Positions 1 through 8,875 of a stretch of DNA of 64,000 nucleotides are shown one piece after another. The DNA comes from SIG299 sp964632165 (GTDB lineage: Bacteria > Bacillota > Clostridia > Lachnospirales > Lachnospiraceae). The stretch is from the NCBI GenBank assembly GCA_964632165.1, contig CAZWCZ010000002.1, positions 1 to 64,000 on the forward strand. Reading direction: 5' to 3'. How positions within the stretch are numbered: position 1 is the stretch's first letter; each line of letters starts with the position of its first letter. The notes under the pieces are model-generated. The model made no database searches, was not told where the DNA came from, and saw nothing but the letters and a program-made list of their open reading frames with translations. A program made the translations under genes and the position numbers.

Positions 1-124
1 GTCTTCAGTATGGAATTTAATTTTACAAGTGGAATTTACCTTTTCATTCAAGCGAGTTTTCATGAACTGAAGTGAAAAGTTTCTTTCCGCTTCAGAGGGT
101 TCTCGTGGTACCAATAACCAATAT
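1..124. other. Left edge, no supported gene
   Basis: No coding region here can be supported. A GGTACC palindrome lies at 107-112. On the minus strand a frame starting at an ATG at 63 stays open to the edge (21 codons) but has no ribosome binding site, so I do not call it a gene. Confidence 0.4.
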
Positions 125-388
125 TCACCATCGTTTTTTTACATCCGGACAATATTGTTTTTTTACTGCGGCACGCAGTTCCACATAACATCCGCACGCT
201 CCGCACATCCCGCCAAGCAGTTTTTCACATTCCCTGCAGACAGCAAGTCTTCGTTCGTATTCCTCCGGCTGTGTTCTTATCTCCGGTGCCATCCGGCTGA
301 TATACTCCTGCATGGTCTGAAACAGTTCGCCCTCATCAAAGTCCCGGATCAGACACTTTTTACAAAATCTCCAGTCTTCTTCTTTCAT
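125..388 (-). CDS. Small cysteine-rich protein, DUF6171-like
   Basis: An 87-residue protein starting at an ATG. Cysteines occur in pairs (CKKC near residues 9-12, CREC near 51-54, and CGACGC near 62-67), which suggests a small metal-binding or zinc-ribbon fold. It resembles the short DUF6171 family of Clostridia, whose function is unknown. There is no signal peptide or membrane segment. It lies downstream of the DUF951 gene and overlaps its end by 29 bases, so the two are probably translated together. The family assignment is from memory. Confidence 0.65.
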   Translation of the reverse strand: MKEEDWRFCKKCLIRDFDEGELFQTMQEYISRMAPEIRTQPEEYERRLAVCRECEKLLGGMCGACGCYVELRAAVKKQYCPDVKKRW

Positions 389-572
389 CTTCCGTTCCCG
401 GCGTCACTTTCTTTATATTTTTTTCGAGCTGCCGTCTCGGGATCATTACCTGATGTCCGCAGCCGTTGCATTTTAAGCGAAAGTCTATCCCGACACGCAG
501 CACTTTCCAATCCCTGCTTCCGCACGGATGCTGTTTTTTTAAGGTCAGTACGTCTCCCAGCTGTATTTCCAC
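360..572 (-). CDS. DUF951 family protein
   Basis: A 70-residue protein with the DUF951 pattern: an N-terminal GDVLTLKKQHPCGS segment, then CNGCGHQVMIPR. DUF951 proteins are small, probably nucleic-acid- or metal-binding proteins found widely in Firmicutes, often near parB, ychF or rpsF; no reaction is known. The start codon is GTG at 572, chosen because GAGGAGG lies 8 bases upstream. It is the first gene of a two-gene unit with the DUF6171-like gene. Confidence 0.85.
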   Translation of the reverse strand: MEIQLGDVLTLKKQHPCGSRDWKVLRVGIDFRLKCNGCGHQVMIPRRQLEKNIKKVTPGTEDERRRLEIL

Positions 573-719
573 GTTTTCTTCCTCCTCTTCCTATTGGATT
601 AACTGTAACATATTAAAAAAAAATATTCAATCATTTCATCTGTTTTTATCCCGGCAGTAACTTTTTTAAAATTTCTCTTGCAATTTCATCCTGCTCGTTG
701 TAATATACTCTTTGCAAGA

Positions 720-777
720 TGTAGTTTTTAAAACTACATAATGTATTTTTGATTAACTTTAAATCTGTTTATTAAAT
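720..777 (+). promoter_or_regulatory. Palindromic operator and putative promoter of the hemolysin III gene
   Basis: Two overlapping inverted repeats lie upstream of the gene at 861: TGTAGTTTT-T-AAAACTACA (720-738) and TACAT-A-ATGTA (735-745). Directly after them is a candidate promoter, TTGATT (749-754), 17 bases, TTAAAT (772-777). The palindromes abut the -35, as operators often do. The bound regulator is not identified, and the promoter match is only moderate. Confidence 0.4.
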
Positions 778-860
778 CCGTTAGCTGTCTGCAGGACGAT
801 CCGGGCATATGCCGTTTTAAGGATCCGGCGGCAGTTGCCGCATCGAAAGGAGAATACCTT

Positions 861-1553
861 ATGTCAAAAGAAACTTTTCGTCAAAACATCCGACAGCCAA
901 AAGATCCGGGCAGTGCACTGACACACTTTTTCGGCATACTGCTTGTCCCTCTTGCCGCCATTCCTCTTCTGATCCGTACTGTGCGCGGAAACCAGCCGTC
1001 TGATCTGTTTTCCCTAGGTATATTCGCTCTCAGTATGCTGCTCCTTTATTCTGCCAGCACAATATACCATACCTTTGACCTGTCACCAAAAATCAATCTT
1101 CACTTAAAAAAGCTTGATCATATCATGATCTATGTCCTGATTGCCGGTACGTATACTCCGATCTGTCTGATCACATTGCGGGAAAGCAGCGGTTCGTTCC
1201 TTTTTCTTCTTGTTTGGGGAGTGGCACTTCTTGGCATTTTGCAGTGTGTCTTTTTTGTTACCTGTCCGAAATGGGTTTCTTCCATCCTCTATATCACAAT
1301 GGGGTGGCTCTGCATCTTTTCCATTTCCGACATTCTTGCCTCTATGCCGGCGGCTGCATTTGGATGGTTGCTTGCCGGAGGGCTTTTCTATACGGTCGGC
1401 GGTATTATTTATGCCTGTAAGTTCCCCGTTTTCAACCGTCTGTATAAAAACTTCGGTTCACATGAAGTCTTTCACTTATTCGTCCTTGCCGGAAGCCTTT
1501 GCCATTTCGTTGTTATGTACCTGATTGCTGTTCCTGCAGGCACTTTTTCCTAA
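861..1553 (+). CDS. Hemolysin III / PAQR-type membrane protein
   Basis: A 230-residue integral membrane protein with about seven hydrophobic segments, the usual length for the hemolysin III (YqfA/YplQ, TIGR01065) family related to eukaryotic PAQR receptors. The family's conserved polar residues are present: a Ser/His pair in SASTIYH (H70), the Asp of LDH (D86), and the C-terminal pair in HEVFH (H201, H205), which form a zinc site in PAQR proteins. The cellular role in bacteria is unclear; a hydrolase-like or membrane-homeostasis function has been proposed. The start is supported by AAAGGAG seven bases upstream. It is monocistronic, with its own terminator. Confidence 0.9.
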   Translation: MSKETFRQNIRQPKDPGSALTHFFGILLVPLAAIPLLIRTVRGNQPSDLFSLGIFALSMLLLYSASTIYHTFDLSPKINLHLKKLDHIMIYVLIAGTYTPICLITLRESSGSFLFLLVWGVALLGILQCVFFVTCPKWVSSILYITMGWLCIFSISDILASMPAAAFGWLLAGGLFYTVGGIIYACKFPVFNRLYKNFGSHEVFHLFVLAGSLCHFVVMYLIAVPAGTFS

Positions 1554-1570
1554 AAGGAACGCAGACGGCA

Positions 1571-1620
1571 AAAAGGAATGTTCCGGAAAAAAATCTTTCC
1601 GGAACATTCCTTTTCTTTTT
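1571..1620 (+). terminator. Rho-independent terminator after the hemolysin III gene
   Basis: An 18-base stem (AAAAGGAATGTTCCGGAA with its complement ending at 1614) is followed by TTCTTTTT. It ends transcription from the plus strand. Confidence 0.85.
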
Positions 1621-1655
1621 GGCATACAATATGTCAGTTGGTACATAAAAAATTC

Positions 1656-1735
1656 AGCGGTCGGCTTTTCTTACCGTCAGTCCTCTTTCCGGAATTTTCC
1701 CCGGATCCGAACATGTACCAGCTCTACCGACCGCT
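1656..1735 (-). other. Long-range stem closing an 80-nt structured stretch
   Basis: AGCGGTCGG (1656-1664) is complementary to CCGACCGCT (1727-1735). Read on the minus strand, the closing 3' arm is followed by GAATTTTTT, so it could act as the terminator of the M23-like gene. The loop is unusually long, about 62 nt, and GGTACAT (1640-1646) pairs with ATGTACC (1713-1719) across the same region. A structured 3' RNA is possible. Confidence 0.45.
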
Positions 1736-1755
1736 TTTTGCATAAATTTTCTTTA

Positions 1756-2634
1756 TTATTCTTTCAACAGCTCCGTCGGGTCAATGCTGACTCCGTCTTC
1801 CAACACCTGAAAATATACGTTTGCCCCTTCTTCGATGTAATACCTGGTAGGCTCAGCTACCGTTCCGACACAGGCTCCTTCTTCCAACACATCTCCAACC
1901 TTCAGATCTCCGGTCTCCAGCTGCCCGTAAATAAGCTGTGTATTGTTGCCAACGGCAAGTGTTACTGTTCTTCCGGTTCTCACATCCTCATCAATGGCAA
2001 TGACCACGCCTTTTGCTGCTGCCAGCACCGAAGTTCCGACTTCCGCAGAGATCACGATCGCTTCACTTGTTGCAAACTGATCCAGCGTAGTAAAATATAC
2101 TCCATGATCCGGGCTGTAGGGAATCAGTACCGTTCCGCGAACCGGCCACTTCAGTCCGTTTTCTTTATGATAAGTCAGCAGTTCCGCGATCACCTGAGGA
2201 CTGAGGACTTCTGTCTTTTTGTCCTCTTCCGGCTCTTCTGCCGTCTGCGTCCTGTCGCCATCCGTTACTTCCGGCGGCACTTCAGTCTTCGTATCGTCCG
2301 CCTTTTTGGCATCCTCTGCCGGATCCTTATTGTCTGCCGTCTGCACCTTATCTCCGTCTGTCACTTCCGGCTGCTCTGCCACATCCGCTTTCGTTCCATC
2401 CTCTGTCCCCGGTTTATTTTCTTTCTGAGGATCTGTTTCCTCCGGTTTTTCTGCCAGATATTCTCCTTCTGCTCCGGATGGTTCTTTTTCATTCAGATCC
2501 ACCAGCTGATCCGGAGTTTTCTCTTCCTCTTCGTCCTTTAGGCTTAATGCCCCAACCGTTGTGACTGCAGCAATGCAAAAGATACCCACACCGACCAGTG
2601 CGCGTTTTCTGACTACATCATTGAACTTATTCAC
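1756..2634 (-). CDS. SpoIIQ-like membrane protein with degenerate M23 (LytM) domain
   Basis: A 292-residue protein with one N-terminal membrane anchor (residues 11-30), a long acidic Glu/Asp/Lys/Pro/Thr-rich linker (about 33-145) and a C-terminal M23/LytM-like domain (about 165-290). The layout matches SpoIIQ, the forespore protein that meets SpoIIIAH across the intermembrane space. The zinc-ligand positions are lost: the usual terminal HxHFE appears as NVYFQ and no HxxxD is seen. A peptidase activity is therefore unlikely and a binding role more likely. The linker contains a near repeat (PEVTDGDKVQTA and PEVTDGDRTQTA). The start is GTG at 2634 behind AGGCGGGA. The call to SpoIIQ rather than another M23 protein is an inference. 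Confidence 0.65.
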   Translation of the reverse strand: MNKFNDVVRKRALVGVGIFCIAAVTTVGALSLKDEEEEKTPDQLVDLNEKEPSGAEGEYLAEKPEETDPQKENKPGTEDGTKADVAEQPEVTDGDKVQTADNKDPAEDAKKADDTKTEVPPEVTDGDRTQTAEEPEEDKKTEVLSPQVIAELLTYHKENGLKWPVRGTVLIPYSPDHGVYFTTLDQFATSEAIVISAEVGTSVLAAAKGVVIAIDEDVRTGRTVTLAVGNNTQLIYGQLETGDLKVGDVLEEGACVGTVAEPTRYYIEEGANVYFQVLEDGVSIDPTELLKE

Positions 2635-2731
2635 ATTAATCCCGCCTTTCTTTTTGCCTCCTTTTAGTACTGTTCCTAGTCTGCTCCGGATCGCAAAATT
2701 TTATGCGGGATTTTTTATAAAGCAAAACTGC

Positions 2732-5182
2732 TTATTTGTTTAATGTTACCTTGGTAAGATGCCAGATGTCCTGCACGTACTCTTCGATCGTACGGTCCGC
2801 AGAGAACTTTCCGCTCTTTGCAATATTGATCAGTGCCGACTTTGCCCAGCCCATTTCATCACGATATTTTTCTTCAATGCGTTTTTGTGCTTCCGCATAA
2901 GACACAAAGTCTTTCAAAATAAAGTACTGGTCTGCCGGCTCACTGCCGTTGCTGTGCAGCAGGGACTCATACAGTTCACGGAATCTCTCGGTATCTTCCG
3001 GAGAATACGTTCCGTCGATCAGCTGTGTCATTGCCATGCGGATATCGGTATTGGTATTATAAATTTCTCTCGGACGATATTCTCTATTATGCTCATAAGC
3101 AATTACTTCATCCGCAGAAAGACCGAAGATCACTTCGTTTTCAATGCCTGCTTCTTCCACGATCTCCACATTTGCTCCATCCATGGTGCCAAGTGTGATC
3201 GCACCGTTTAACATGAACTTCATGTTTCCTGTTCCGGAAGCTTCTTTACTTGCCGTAGAGATCTGTTCCGAAACATCCGCAGCCGCAAAAATGAGTTCTG
3301 CATTGGAAACACGGTAATTTTCAATAAAAACAACTTTGATCTTTCCCCGGATCGAAGCATCGTTGTTGACCACATCTGCCACGCTGTTGATCAGCTTGAT
3401 GATCGCCTTGGCACGGCGATAACCTGCCGATGCCTTTGCACCGAAAATGAACGTCCGCGGATAAAAAGGCATATCCGGATTTTTCTTGATCTCGTTATAC
3501 AGATACATAACATGCAAAATGTTCAGGAACTGTCTCTTGTATTCATGAAGACGTTTTACCTGCACATCAAAAATAGAGCGCGGATCCACTTCTATCCCAT
3601 TATGTTCCTTAATATATTTTGCCAGTCTGACCTTATTCTGATACTTAATGTTCTGGATCTCATGCAGAGACTTCTCATCATCTGCATAGACCATCAGTTT
3701 TTCCAAATGAGACAGATTGGTGATCCAGTCATCACCGATCTTATCCGTGATCCATCCGGCAAGCAGCGGATTGGCATGCAGCAGGAATCTTCTCTGCGTA
3801 ATACCGTTTGTCTTATTATTGAATTTTTCCGGCCACAGTTCATAAAAATCCTTTAACTGCTCTTTTTTCAGAATTTCCGTATGCAGGGCAGCAACACCGT
3901 TGACGGAGAAACCGGCAACGATCGCCAGATTTGCCATGCGCACCTGTCCGTTATATACGATCGCCATCTTCTGTACCTTGCTGTAATCGTTCGGATATTT
4001 TTCCTGCAAGAGGATAAGGAAGCGGCGGTTGATCTCTTCTACGATCTGATAGATCCTCGGAAGCAGTCTGGAAAACAGTTCCAACGGCCATTTTTCCAGG
4101 GCTTCTGCCATGATCGTATGGTTTGTGTAAGCACAGCATTTGTTGGTAATTTCCCATGCCTCTTCCCAGGTCAGGAAATATTCATCCAAAAGGATCCTCA
4201 TCAACTCTGCCACGGTCACGGTCGGATGGGTGTCGTTTAACTGGAAGCACACCTTCTCATGCAGTTTCCTGATATCATCATGCGTCTCCATATATTTGGA
4301 CACGGCACGCTGTATGCTTGCAGATACAAAGAAATACTGCTGCTTTAAACGGAGTTCCTTTCCTGCATAGTGATTGTCGTTCGGATAGAGCACTTCACAA
4401 ATGGTCTTTGCCAAGTTTTCCTGTTCTACCGATTTTAAATAGTCACCTTTATCAAAATGATCTAAATTAAAGTCATTGATCGCTTCTGCATCCCAGATAC
4501 GCAGGGTATTGACAATACCATTGCCGTATCCGAGTACCGGAAGATCATATGGAACTGCCATGACCGAATTATAATTTTCCTGTATGAAACGGTCTCTGCC
4601 GTTCTCATCACGCACCATCTTGACATAGCCGCCGAATTTAACTTCTACTGCATATTCTGCACGCTTTACTTCAAACGGATTTCCGTGTTTTAACCAGTTG
4701 TCCGGCTTTTCCACCTGGAATCCGTCCTTGATCGCCTGCTTGAACATGCCGTATTTATACCGGATCCCACATCCGTAAGCAGGATATCCAAGAGAGGACA
4801 GGGAATCCAGGAAACACGCAGCCAGACGTCCCAGACCGCCGTTTCCGAGTGCTGCATCCGGCTCTTCATCTTCCAGTGTGTCCAGATCCAGACCGATCTC
4901 CTCCAGCACTTCCTTTACCACCGGCTGTGCCTTCATATTGATGATATTGTTTCCGAGGGCACGCCCCATCAGAAATTCCATGGAAAGGTAATAGACCGTC
5001 TTTACATCCTCTTTTTCATAAGTTTTATGTGTGTCCATCCACATATCAATGATATAATCCTTCAATGCGTAGGACACCGCCTGAAACAGCTGCTGTCTGG
5101 ATGCCTCCTCAATGTCCTTGCGATAAAGCATCTTCATATTTGCCGCAATTTTCTGTTTCAGCTCTTTTTTTGTTATTTCCAT
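2732..5182 (-). CDS. glgP: Glycogen/maltodextrin phosphorylase
   Basis: An 816-residue GT35 enzyme of normal length. It releases glucose-1-phosphate from the non-reducing end of glycogen or maltodextrin using phosphate and pyridoxal phosphate. Family signatures include YLSMEFLMGR, the GNGGLGRLAACFLDS segment, and the pyridoxal-phosphate lysine in the GTGNMKF motif (about K655). The ATG start is preceded by GGGAG. It is followed downstream by the M23-like gene and lies 34 bases after ileS on the same strand. No biosynthetic glg genes are nearby. Regulation is not evident from sequence. Confidence 0.96.
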   Translation of the reverse strand: MEITKKELKQKIAANMKMLYRKDIEEASRQQLFQAVSYALKDYIIDMWMDTHKTYEKEDVKTVYYLSMEFLMGRALGNNIINMKAQPVVKEVLEEIGLDLDTLEDEEPDAALGNGGLGRLAACFLDSLSSLGYPAYGCGIRYKYGMFKQAIKDGFQVEKPDNWLKHGNPFEVKRAEYAVEVKFGGYVKMVRDENGRDRFIQENYNSVMAVPYDLPVLGYGNGIVNTLRIWDAEAINDFNLDHFDKGDYLKSVEQENLAKTICEVLYPNDNHYAGKELRLKQQYFFVSASIQRAVSKYMETHDDIRKLHEKVCFQLNDTHPTVTVAELMRILLDEYFLTWEEAWEITNKCCAYTNHTIMAEALEKWPLELFSRLLPRIYQIVEEINRRFLILLQEKYPNDYSKVQKMAIVYNGQVRMANLAIVAGFSVNGVAALHTEILKKEQLKDFYELWPEKFNNKTNGITQRRFLLHANPLLAGWITDKIGDDWITNLSHLEKLMVYADDEKSLHEIQNIKYQNKVRLAKYIKEHNGIEVDPRSIFDVQVKRLHEYKRQFLNILHVMYLYNEIKKNPDMPFYPRTFIFGAKASAGYRRAKAIIKLINSVADVVNNDASIRGKIKVVFIENYRVSNAELIFAAADVSEQISTASKEASGTGNMKFMLNGAITLGTMDGANVEIVEEAGIENEVIFGLSADEVIAYEHNREYRPREIYNTNTDIRMAMTQLIDGTYSPEDTERFRELYESLLHSNGSEPADQYFILKDFVSYAEAQKRIEEKYRDEMGWAKSALINIAKSGKFSADRTIEEYVQDIWHLTKVTLNK

Positions 5183-5216
5183 CTCTTTTCTCCCATCTTA
5201 ACTTGGTTTTCTTTCG

Positions 5217-8200
5217 TTACAGACGTTTTACCCCGATCACGACATTCTCTCCGTTCAGGTTCCATTCCTTTGTAATACCGTCCGTCTCTCCGGTCACCAC
5301 TTCATCTGCCAGAACGACAGATGCGATCTCATCTGCATTTTTTGCCGTCAATGCTTCCATTTTTGCATTTCCGGACACATAAACCCGGATGTGATCCATT
5401 ACTTCAAAATCCGCATCCTTTCTCATGGTCTGTACCTTAGAGATCAGTTCTCTTACAAAACCTTCTTCGATCAGCTCTTCTGTCAGATTTGTATCAATGA
5501 CTACCGTAATGCCATGGTCTTCATCCGATACAAATCCTTCCTTCTGTGCCGACTCGATCAGCAGATCTTCCACGGCAAGCTCTTCTTTCGTTCCGTCTAC
5601 CGACACGGTAACCTTTCCGGTTTCTTTTAAGGAATCCATTGCCGCATTGCCGTCAAGCGAAGCTAAAGTTTCCCTCAGCGCGTTCAGCCGGCTGCCAAAT
5701 CTCTTTCCTAATGTCTTCAGCTGCGGTTTAAAGGTATACGAAGTAAAGGAGCTCACATCCTCAGTAAATACCACTTCCTTGACATTCAGTTCTTCTGCCA
5801 CGATCTCACGGAAAAATTCCGGAAGTTCCTGTTCTGCCTTCACATACATATGAGCCAGTGGCTGACGCTGTTTCAAATTTGCCGTATTTCTGCAGGAACG
5901 TCCAAGGACAACGATCTGAAGTACTTCTTCCATTTCTTCTTCCAGCTTTTTATCGATCATGCTCTCATCGGCGATCGGAAAATCACACAGATGTACGCTT
6001 TCCGGTGCTTCAGGATCGAGGCTGCAGACCAGATTACGATAAATGTCTTCTGTCATAAACGGAATCATCGGTGCTGCTGTTTTTGCGATCGTCACAAGTG
6101 CCGTATACAGCGTCATATACGCATTGATCTTATCCTGCTCCATTCCTTTTGCCCAGAAACGTTCTCTGCCTCTGCGGACATACCAGTTGCTCATTTCATC
6201 GACAAATTCCTGCAGTGCTCTTGCCGCTTCCGGAATACGGTAATGATCCAGATTCTCATCCACTGCTTTTACCGTGGAATGCAGCTTGGAAAGCAGCCAT
6301 TTATCCATTACCGGCAATTTATCATATTCCAATGTATATTTTGTCGCATCAAAGTTATCAATATTCGCATAAAGTACAAAAAATGCATACGTATTCCAAA
6401 GTGTACCCATGAACTTACGCTGACCTTCCTGTACTACTTTGCCATGGAAACGGTTTGGAAGCCATGGTGCGGAATTGATGTAAAAATACCAGCGGATGGC
6501 ATCTGCGCCATAAGTTTCCAGTGCTTCAAACGGATCTACGGCATTTCCTTTGCTCTTACTCATCTTCTGTCCGTTTTCATCCTGAACATGACCGAGTACG
6601 ATAACATTTTCATAAGGTGCCTTATCAAACAGCAGTGTGGATTCTGCCATCAGGGAATGGAACCATCCTCTGGTCTGATCTACTGCTTCCGAAATAAACT
6701 GTGCCGGGAACTGTTGTTCAAACACTTCCTTATTTTCAAACGGATAATGATGCTGTGCAAACGGCATTGCACCGGAGTCAAACCAGCAGTCCAGCACTTC
6801 CGGCACACGGGTCATTTTGCCGCCGCATTCCGGACAGTTCAACGTGATCTCGTCAATATACGGGCGATGGAATTCTACTGTTTTTGCCTTTTCGTTTCCG
6901 CTCATCTGGACCAGTTCTTCTCTGCTTCCGATACAGTGTCTGTGTCCGCATTCACATTCCCAGATATTTAGCGGAGTCCCCCAGTAACGGTTTCTCGAGA
7001 TTGCCCAGTCCTGGATATTTTCCAGCCAGTTGCCGAAACGTCCCTTACCGATCGATTCCGGGATCCAGTTTACCGTGTTATTGTTGCGGATCAGCTGTTC
7101 CTTCACTGCTGTTTCTCTGATATACCAGGATTCTCTTGCGTAATAGATCAAAGGAGTATCGCATCTCCAGCAGTGCGGATAACTGTGTTCAAACTTCGGA
7201 GCTTCATATAATAATCCTTTTTCTGTCAGATCATTTAATACAAGCGGATCTGCCTTCTTGACAAAGATACCGGCATATGATGTTTCTGCCGTCATCTCAC
7301 CCTTACCGTCCACAAGCTGTACGAACGGAAGGTCATAATTCTTTCCTACCTTGGCATCGTCTTCACCAAAAGCCGGTGCAATATGGACAACGCCGGTTCC
7401 GTCGGTCAGCGTTACATAGCCGTCGCAGGTCACATAATGTGCTTTCTTTCCCTGCTTTGCAATGATTCCGTCTGCAAAATCAAACAGAGGTTCATATTCC
7501 TTAAACTCAAGTTCTTTCCCTGTAAAGCGTTCAAGTACCGTATATGCCGGCTGTGCTTCCACGCCGTTTTCCGGATCTGCCTTTACGGCAAGTCTTCCAA
7601 GCACTGTTTTGCACAGTGCCTCTGCCATATAATACGTATATCCGTCTGCCGCCTTGACACGGACATAAGTTTCGTCCGGATTGACACAAAGTGCCACATT
7701 GGAAGGCAGGGTCCAAGGAGTGGTTGTCCATGCAAGGATGTACGCATCTTCTCCTTTTACCTTAAACCGTACAATTGCAGAACGTTCTTTGACATCTTTA
7801 TAGCCCTGTGCTACTTCTGCACTCGATAACGGAGTGCCGCAGCGCGGGCAGTAAGGTACGATCTTAAATCCTTTATACAGCAGTCCCTTGTCCCAGATCC
7901 GGCGGAGTGCCCACCATTCCGATTCAATATACTCGTCGTGATAGGTAACATACGGATGTTCCATGTCTGCCCAGAAGCCGACCGTGCCGGAGAAATCCTC
8001 CCACATGCCCTTGTATTTCCAGACGCTCTCTTTACATTTACTGATAAACGGTTCCAGACCATATGCCTCGATCTGGTCTTTTCCGTTGATGTCAAGCATC
8101 TTTTCCACTTCGATCTCTACCGGAAGACCGTGCGTATCCCAACCTGCTTTTCTCGGTACCATGTACCCTTTCATCGTACGGTATCTCGGGATCATATCCT

Positions 8201-8393
8201 TAATGACACGGGTCAGTACATGACCGATGTGCGGCATACCGTTTGCTGTCGGCGGCCCGTCATAAAAGGTATAGGTCTTTCCCTGTTTTCTTGCTTCGAT
8301 ACTTTTTTCAAAAATTCCTTCTTCTTTCCAGAAAAGTTCTACCGCTTTTTCACGGTCCACAAAATTCATATTTGTATCGACTTTCTTGTACAT
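5217..8393 (-). CDS. ileS: Isoleucyl-tRNA synthetase, long (eukaryote-like) type
   Basis: A 1058-residue class I synthetase that charges tRNA-Ile with isoleucine. The ATP-binding HIGH motif is at residues 55-58 (PPTANGMPHIGH) and KMSKS at about 610-614. The length and the GNAVDPFEALETYGADAIRWY context after KMSKS match the long, eukaryote-like IleS2 class. Some members of that class are naturally tolerant of mupirocin, but tolerance cannot be read from this sequence. The internal ATG at 8393 is chosen over the ATG at 8414 because AGGAGG lies directly upstream of the former and inside the latter's reading frame. Expression is controlled by the T-box leader upstream. Confidence 0.95.
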   Translation of the reverse strand: MYKKVDTNMNFVDREKAVELFWKEEGIFEKSIEARKQGKTYTFYDGPPTANGMPHIGHVLTRVIKDMIPRYRTMKGYMVPRKAGWDTHGLPVEIEVEKMLDINGKDQIEAYGLEPFISKCKESVWKYKGMWEDFSGTVGFWADMEHPYVTYHDEYIESEWWALRRIWDKGLLYKGFKIVPYCPRCGTPLSSAEVAQGYKDVKERSAIVRFKVKGEDAYILAWTTTPWTLPSNVALCVNPDETYVRVKAADGYTYYMAEALCKTVLGRLAVKADPENGVEAQPAYTVLERFTGKELEFKEYEPLFDFADGIIAKQGKKAHYVTCDGYVTLTDGTGVVHIAPAFGEDDAKVGKNYDLPFVQLVDGKGEMTAETSYAGIFVKKADPLVLNDLTEKGLLYEAPKFEHSYPHCWRCDTPLIYYARESWYIRETAVKEQLIRNNNTVNWIPESIGKGRFGNWLENIQDWAISRNRYWGTPLNIWECECGHRHCIGSREELVQMSGNEKAKTVEFHRPYIDEITLNCPECGGKMTRVPEVLDCWFDSGAMPFAQHHYPFENKEVFEQQFPAQFISEAVDQTRGWFHSLMAESTLLFDKAPYENVIVLGHVQDENGQKMSKSKGNAVDPFEALETYGADAIRWYFYINSAPWLPNRFHGKVVQEGQRKFMGTLWNTYAFFVLYANIDNFDATKYTLEYDKLPVMDKWLLSKLHSTVKAVDENLDHYRIPEAARALQEFVDEMSNWYVRRGRERFWAKGMEQDKINAYMTLYTALVTIAKTAAPMIPFMTEDIYRNLVCSLDPEAPESVHLCDFPIADESMIDKKLEEEMEEVLQIVVLGRSCRNTANLKQRQPLAHMYVKAEQELPEFFREIVAEELNVKEVVFTEDVSSFTSYTFKPQLKTLGKRFGSRLNALRETLASLDGNAAMDSLKETGKVTVSVDGTKEELAVEDLLIESAQKEGFVSDEDHGITVVIDTNLTEELIEEGFVRELISKVQTMRKDADFEVMDHIRVYVSGNAKMEALTAKNADEIASVVLADEVVTGETDGITKEWNLNGENVVIGVKRL

Positions 8394-8430
8394 TCCGCTT
8401 TCCTCCTGTTTCATAAAAATAAATTACATA

Positions 8431-8722
8431 AAAAAACAGGCTCTGCTCCCTGCAAACGGGACGAAGAGCCTGATCATCGTTATACCACCCATTCGCGTAC
8501 GATTCCGGCACACGGCTGCAGTTTCCTGCTGCTGTCTGATACTGCCAAAACTTATACCCTATCCATATAACGGTGGAACCCGGCCCAGCCTACTGAAGAA
8601 TCCCGTTCGACCTGCAACTCAGAAGTGATCTTCCCCGTTCCCTACTCACAGCCGGCTCACACCATCCCGGCTTCGCTGTGCTTTTCAGCAGCGGATACTG
8701 TCTTCCTCTATGTTTTTCCCAT
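8431..8722 (-). promoter_or_regulatory. T-box leader (isoleucine) of ileS
   Basis: This is the untranslated leader of ileS. Read on the minus strand it contains a putative specifier ATC (Ile codon, 8629-8627) in the context GATCACTTCTGAG, a T-box core GGGTGGTATA (8490-8481), and a terminator with stem CAGGCTCT/AGAGCCTG (8472 to 8437) followed by six Ts. TGGT of the T-box would pair with the ACCA end of uncharged tRNA-Ile and favour antitermination. The core differs from the usual TGGTACC at its last two bases. Boundaries are approximate. Confidence 0.88.
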
Positions 8723-8728
8723 GTTCCT

Positions 8729-8757
8729 ATCTTATAACTAAAATTGCGGAAAGTCAA
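8729..8757 (-). promoter_or_regulatory. Promoter of the ileS T-box transcript
   Basis: On the minus strand: -35 TTGACT (8757-8752), a 17-base spacer, -10 TAAGAT (8734-8729). It is placed just upstream of the T-box leader. Confidence 0.8.
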
Positions 8758-8777
8758 CGAAAAACTTACGTTTTCAT

Positions 8778-8806
8778 TTGTATAAAAACGGAATCTGTGC
8801 TATATT
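8778..8806 (+). promoter_or_regulatory. Promoter of the M15 peptidase/plsC operon
   Basis: TTGTAT (8778-8783), a 17-base spacer, TATATT (8801-8806). It is divergent from the ileS promoter, with the two -35 elements about 20 bases apart. Confidence 0.65.
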
Positions 8807-8875
8807 GGTCGTTATGAAGCAATTATGATTGTATTCCCGTGTTTCACGGTATCGACAATAGAAATGAGGAATAGT

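Noticed and set aside
100..120. TGGTACC near the left edge as a possible T-box
   Set aside because: No specifier stem or terminator could be traced on either strand within the window.
1525..2541. 338-codon plus-strand frame opposite the SpoIIQ-like gene
   Set aside because: It is the antisense shadow of the minus-strand gene, without ribosome site or recognisable protein features.
5850..6971. 373-codon plus-strand frame within ileS
   Set aside because: Antisense shadow of a well-supported synthetase gene.
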